From Bryobacteraceae bacterium (GTDB taxonomy: Bacteria; Acidobacteriota; Terriglobia; Bryobacterales; Bryobacteraceae): 7,185 nucleotides of DNA. Within the stretch, counting starts at the first letter, position 1; every line of letters begins with the position of its first letter. The notes under the pieces were generated by a model that searched no databases, was not told the DNA's origin, and saw only the letters and a list, made by a program, of their open reading frames with translations. A program made the position numbers and the translations under genes. Below are positions 5,879-7,185 of the stretch, piece after piece. Where the stretch lies: contig JASHWA010000462.1 of the NCBI GenBank assembly GCA_030044325.1, positions 1 through 7,185 of the forward strand, given 5' to 3'.

Positions 5879-5947
5879 ATGCCTACAGCGCCCGATGCGA
5901 GCGGGCTCGATCCGGTGCGCGCCTTCACGCAATCGCTTGCGGGTTAA
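5879..5947 (+). CDS. 22-codon ORF behind the promoter; probably the leftover 5' end of a lost gene
   Basis: The frame runs from ATG to TAA and encodes MPTAPDASGLDPVRAFTQSL then AG. It is preceded by GGAGG at 5864-5868 with a ten-base gap, and by a near-consensus sigma-54 promoter. The composition resembles the N-terminus of an ordinary cytosolic protein rather than a leader peptide, and I do not recognise it. It ends 46 bases before polX. Given the other deletions here, it may be the start of a gene whose body was removed; alternatively it is a real small protein or an upstream ORF affecting polX translation. Confidence 0.35.
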   Translation: MPTAPDASGLDPVRAFTQSLAG

Positions 5948-5979
5948 GGCGCGGGAACCGGCGCCCGACAGCTTCCTGC

Positions 5980-5984
5980 AGGAG
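5980..5984 (+). promoter_or_regulatory. Ribosome binding site of polX
   Basis: AGGAG, nine bases before the ATG at 5994. It supports that start over the in-frame ATG at 5895, which would add 33 residues not expected for the family. Confidence 0.65.
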
Positions 5985-5993
5985 TGTAAAACG

Positions 5994-7185
5994 ATGCTCA
6001 ACGAGGAGATCGCACGAATTTTCGAGCGCATGGCTCACGTCCTGGCGTTCAAGAACCAGGACCGTTTCCGCATCATGGCCTACGAGCGCGCCTCGATCTC
6101 GATCCGCGACTTGAAAGATGATCTGGCCGCGATCGCCGAGGCCGGCAAGCTTCAGGAGGTGCCCGGGATCGGCAAGGATCTTTCGGAAATGATTGAGGAG
6201 TACATTGAGACGCGCGGGATGAAGCGCTACACGCGGGAATGCAAGGGCATTCCCGATGAGCTGATCGATCTGATGAGTATTCCGGGCCTGGGTCCCAAGA
6301 CCCTCGCGTTACTTCACAAGAAACTTGGCGTTCAGAAATTTGACGATCTCACCCGATGCCTGGAGAGCGAGCGACTGCTCAAGCTGAAAGGCTTCGGGCA
6401 GAAGAAAATCGAGAATATCAAGCGCGGAATCGATCTGTGGCTCGCCAGCCAGAAGCGGATGCTGATCAGCGTGTCGTTGCCGCTGGCTGAAAATCTCCTT
6501 GCGGAAATTCGAAAAATCGAGGGGATTGAGCGCGCCGAACTCGCCGGTTCGCTGCGCCGGCGGCGCGAGACCATCGGCGACGTAGATGTGCTGGTCCTCT
6601 CGGAAGAAAGCCCGGCGGCGCTGAAGGGGATTACCGCATTGCCCCTGGTGAAACAGGTCCTCGCGCTGGGCGATACCAAAGCGACCGTGAGTGTCGAAGG
6701 CGGAATCCAGGTGGATATTCGCGCCGTGCCGCGGGAATCCTTCGGAGCCGCGCTTCAATATTTCACCGGATCGAAACAGCACAACATTCATCTGCGAACG
6801 CTCGGCCGGAAACACGGTTTGAAGTTCAACGAGTACGGTGTATTTCGCGGGGGAAAGCGCATCGGCGGCGAAAATGAGTCGGACATTTATGCATCGCTCA
6901 AAATGCCGTTGGTGGCGCCGGAGCTGCGGGAAGATCGCGGCGAGATCGAGGCTGCCATCAACGGCAAGCTACCCAAGCTGATCGAGTTGTCCGATCTGCG
7001 CGGCGATTTGCATACACACTCGGCCTGGTCGGACGGAAAATCGACCATCGAGGAAATGGTGGAACGCGCCGCCGGGCTGGGCTATGAATACATCGCGCTG
7101 AGCGATCATTCTCCGTCCGAACGCGTCGCGCACGGCCTCGATCGCGCGCGCTTGGAAAAGAAAATCGAGGAAGTCGAGGCTCTCC
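5994..7185 (+). CDS. polX: DNA polymerase X (family X polymerase with PHP domain), 5' part
   Basis: 397 codons are present and the frame runs off the window; bacterial PolX is about 570-590 residues. It fills short gaps in base-excision and related repair, and the PHP domain gives Mn-dependent 3'-5' exonuclease activity. Domains in order: N-terminal 8-kDa-like domain with LNEEIARIFERMAHVLAFK (2-20) and a helix-hairpin-helix at LQEVPGIGKDLSEMI (53-67); a second at MSIPGLGPKTLALLHKKLGV (94-113); a related LKGFGQKKI (131-139); and the polymerase palm with AGSLRRRRETIGDVDVLV (184-201), where D196 and D198 are the metal-binding pair and D241 in QVDIRAVP the third. FGAALQYFTGSKQHNIHLR (250-268) resembles the fingers/thumb nucleotide-binding stretch. 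The PHP domain opens with GDLHTHSAWSDG (337-348) and ALSDHSPSE (368-376). It probably depends on the promoter at 5830-5846. Confidence 0.93.
   Translation, partial: MLNEEIARIFERMAHVLAFKNQDRFRIMAYERASISIRDLKDDLAAIAEAGKLQEVPGIGKDLSEMIEEYIETRGMKRYTRECKGIPDELIDLMSIPGLGPKTLALLHKKLGVQKFDDLTRCLESERLLKLKGFGQKKIENIKRGIDLWLASQKRMLISVSLPLAENLLAEIRKIEGIERAELAGSLRRRRETIGDVDVLVLSEESPAALKGITALPLVKQVLALGDTKATVSVEGGIQVDIRAVPRESFGAALQYFTGSKQHNIHLRTLGRKHGLKFNEYGVFRGGKRIGGENESDIYASLKMPLVAPELREDRGEIEAAINGKLPKLIELSDLRGDLHTHSAWSDGKSTIEEMVERAAGLGYEYIALSDHSPSERVAHGLDRARLEKKIEEVEAL

Noticed and set aside
5895..5993. N-terminal extension of PolX from the ATG at 5895
   Set aside because: The frame is open, but AGGAG at 5980-5984 and family alignment (LNEEIARIFERM at the start) favour 5994.
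5761..6114. 117-codon plus-strand open frame spanning the divergent promoter region and the polX start
   Set aside because: It runs through both promoters and out of frame over well-supported polX codons; the sequence is arginine/serine-rich shadow-like.
6309..6815. Minus-strand open frames within polX
   Set aside because: They are antisense to conserved helix-hairpin-helix and palm motifs of PolX.
1..7185. CRISPR array, tRNA/rRNA genes, transposase or phage genes
   Set aside because: No regularly spaced repeats, cloverleaf, rRNA-like sequence or transposase/integrase motif was seen on either strand.

Overview
The window is GC-rich, double-strand-packed bacterial DNA. A sortilin/VPS10-type Asp-box protein at the left edge, a YflT-type stress protein and candidate sigma-54 promoters suggest a soil or sediment bacterium of the Acidobacteriota type. 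That assignment is inference only; no rRNA or marker gene is present.

Layout. 1-1290 (+) is the 3' part of a large Asp-box/VPS10-like protein. 1291-5779 is a compact stress and dormancy gene block mixing intact genes with broken ones. Read from the left it holds: a 3'-truncated CapA-like gene (-), a tandem universal stress protein lacking its N-terminus (-), an intact YflT-domain stress protein (-), an unrecognised 3' gene fragment (+), the first ~100 codons of the RNA ligase gene rtcB (-), intact archease (-), and an intact two-CBS-domain protein (-). The last three form one operon. On the other side of a divergent intergenic region is a ribosome hibernation factor with a C-terminal cold-shock-like domain (+). 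It runs into the antisense strand of a frameshifted remnant of a B12-dependent (class II) ribonucleotide reductase (-). 5780-5993 is a divergent regulatory region with a 22-codon ORF. 5994-7185 (+) is the N-terminal two-thirds of DNA polymerase X, up to the start of its PHP domain.

The theme is survival and repair: ribosome hibernation, RNA ligation/repair, oxygen-independent dNTP synthesis, nucleotide sensing by USP and CBS domains, and gap-filling DNA repair. Five regulatory stretches carry sequences with GG-N10-GC spacing, the skeleton of a sigma-54 promoter. Two are close to consensus, and these two lie back to back between the nrdJ remnant and the polX side. E. coli rtcBA is a known sigma-54 operon, so a sigma-54-controlled stress regulon is a reasonable hypothesis.

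The block also appears eroded. Several genes stop abruptly where another begins, and two or three carry single-base frameshifts. One junction created a new 23-residue tail on the hibernation factor from antisense nrdJ sequence. Repeated deletion in a decaying island is my preferred reading; an assembly artefact is the main alternative and can be tested with reads.
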